This document shows, one piece after another, positions 4,618 to 5,350 of a DNA stretch of 5,350 nt. How positions within the stretch are numbered: the stretch's first letter is position 1; every line of letters starts with the position of its first letter. Location of the stretch: NCBI GenBank assembly GCA_009777365.1, contig WRLZ01000051.1, positions 1 to 5,350 of the forward strand, given 5' to 3'. The translations under genes were made by a program, and so were the position numbers. The stretch comes from Candidatus Saccharimonadota bacterium. Its GTDB lineage: Bacteria; Patescibacteriota; Saccharimonadia; Saccharimonadales; Saccharimonadaceae. The notes beneath the pieces are model-generated. The model was given only the letters and a program-made list of their open reading frames with translations. It was not told where the DNA came from and did not search any database.

Positions 4618-5350
4618 ATGTTCAACAAGCAGACAGTCCGCGACTTAGAGGTAGGGAATAAGATTATTTTAGAGCGTGTGGATTACAATGTGCCGTTTGC
4701 GGTCGATGGGGAGATTAGTGACGATTACCGAATTATTGCTAGTTTGCCAACGATTGAGTATTTGGTGGGGAAAGGTGCTAAGGTAATTCTATGCGCGCAT
4801 TTGGGGCGACCGGAGGGGGAAGTTGATCCGAAGTTTAGTCTCGAGCCGGTTTTTGTGCGGCTTCAGGCATTGTTAAAAGAGAAGAATATTCCATGTAGTT
4901 TTGTTGATGCGGTGGTTGGGGAAAAGGTGCAGGCGGCGGTGAATGATTTGGAATTTGGGCAGGTGCTACTTCTGCAAAATCTTCGGTTTGAGGCTGGGGA
5001 AGAGAAAAATAGTAAGGAGTTTGCGGAGGATTTGGTGCGCGATACGGGAGCGGAGATTTTTGTGCAGGACGGGTTCGGAGTTTGTCATAGGAAAAGTGCT
5101 ACAACCGAGGCCGTGACACATATTTTGCCAGCGTATGCGGGGTTTTTGGTTGAGAAAGAAGTTACTGGACTTTTGGAAATTGTCGGGGAGCCGAAGGAGC
5201 CGTTTATTGCGATTCTCGGCGGTGCGAAGGTTTCGGACAAGGTGCCGATTCTCAAGAAGATTATCAATAAGGCGGACAAGATATTTATTGGCGGGGCGAT
5301 GGCAAATGCGTTCCTTAAGTTCAATGGGTATGAGATTGGATTATCGAAAT
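4618..5350 (+). CDS. pgk: Phosphoglycerate kinase, N-terminal half (continues beyond window)
   Basis: Transfers phosphate from 1,3-bisphosphoglycerate to ADP in the cytoplasm, forming 3-phosphoglycerate and ATP. The frame stays open for 244 codons to the right edge, out of roughly 390-420 in the usual enzyme. Visible marks of the N-terminal, 3-phosphoglycerate-binding domain: ERVDYNVP at 19-26, DDYRI at 35-39, SLPTIEYL at 42-49, HLGRPEG at 61-67, NLRFEAGEEKN at 121-131 and DGFGVCHR at 151-158. The nucleotide-binding domain opens with LGGAKVSDKVP at 200-210 and IGGAMANAF near 230-238. DGFGVCHRKSATTEA replaces the common DAFG.AHRAHAS, a conservative change that keeps the basic residues. The start is fixed by the AGGAGGT site. 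Its own promoter and the upstream terminator indicate transcription apart from pyk. Confidence 0.95.
   Translation, partial: MFNKQTVRDLEVGNKIILERVDYNVPFAVDGEISDDYRIIASLPTIEYLVGKGAKVILCAHLGRPEGEVDPKFSLEPVFVRLQALLKEKNIPCSFVDAVVGEKVQAAVNDLEFGQVLLLQNLRFEAGEEKNSKEFAEDLVRDTGAEIFVQDGFGVCHRKSATTEAVTHILPAYAGFLVEKEVTGLLEIVGEPKEPFIAILGGAKVSDKVPILKKIINKADKIFIGGAMANAFLKFNGYEIGLSK

Noticed and set aside
1..5350. CRISPR array, insertion sequence, tRNA or rRNA genes
   Set aside because: No regularly spaced repeats, transposase motifs, terminal inverted repeats or RNA-gene signatures were seen. The only repeated elements are the two structured copies and short promoter repeats.

Overview
The window looks like part of a small bacterial genome. 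The protein styles resemble Patescibacteria (CPR), most likely Saccharibacteria (TM7): a MurF-like ligase that starts almost at its P-loop, a MurC with mixed MurC/Mpl signatures, and a compact pyruvate kinase. That placement is an inference from remembered family features, not from a search. The standard genetic code fits: the stops seen are TAG, TAA and TAA, and no reading frame needs UGA recoding.

Layout. (1) 1-763, minus: the N-terminal part of a MurF-like Mur ligase that runs off the left edge. (2) 761-780: a perfect 20-bp palindrome holding the start codons of both divergent genes and a TATAAT box on each strand, placed so that both mRNAs are predicted to be leaderless. (3) 778-1449, plus: a multi-pass membrane protein of the YhhN/TMEM86 (lysoplasmalogenase-like) type. 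(4) 1454-1532: a compact structured element (copy A) and a hairpin, in the gap between converging genes. (5) 1531-2868, minus: a MurC/Mpl-type UDP-N-acetylmuramate ligase. (6) 2869-3138: a divergent promoter region with three good sigma-70-like promoters toward pyruvate kinase. (7) 3139-4233, plus: pyruvate kinase without the C-terminal regulatory domain. (8) 4234-4617: a 384-base non-coding gap with a stop-codon hairpin, a probable terminator, a second copy (B) of the structured element, further potential pairings, and the pgk promoter. (9) 4618-5350, plus: the N-terminal half of phosphoglycerate kinase, running off the right edge.

Biology. The minus-strand genes serve peptidoglycan precursor synthesis (addition of the first residue by MurC, of D-Ala-D-Ala by MurF). 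The plus-strand genes pyk and pgk are the two ATP-forming steps of lower glycolysis. Each appears to have its own promoter. Plus-strand genes use mostly G- and T-ending codons and minus-strand genes mostly C- and A-ending codons, so the whole plus strand is G/T-rich, as expected for a leading strand under strong replication asymmetry.

The most notable signals are non-coding: (a) the paired structured elements at 1454-1513 and 4392-4450, with identical loop and flanks and a stem that differs in sequence but still pairs; and (b) the palindromic divergent promoter predicted to make two leaderless messages.
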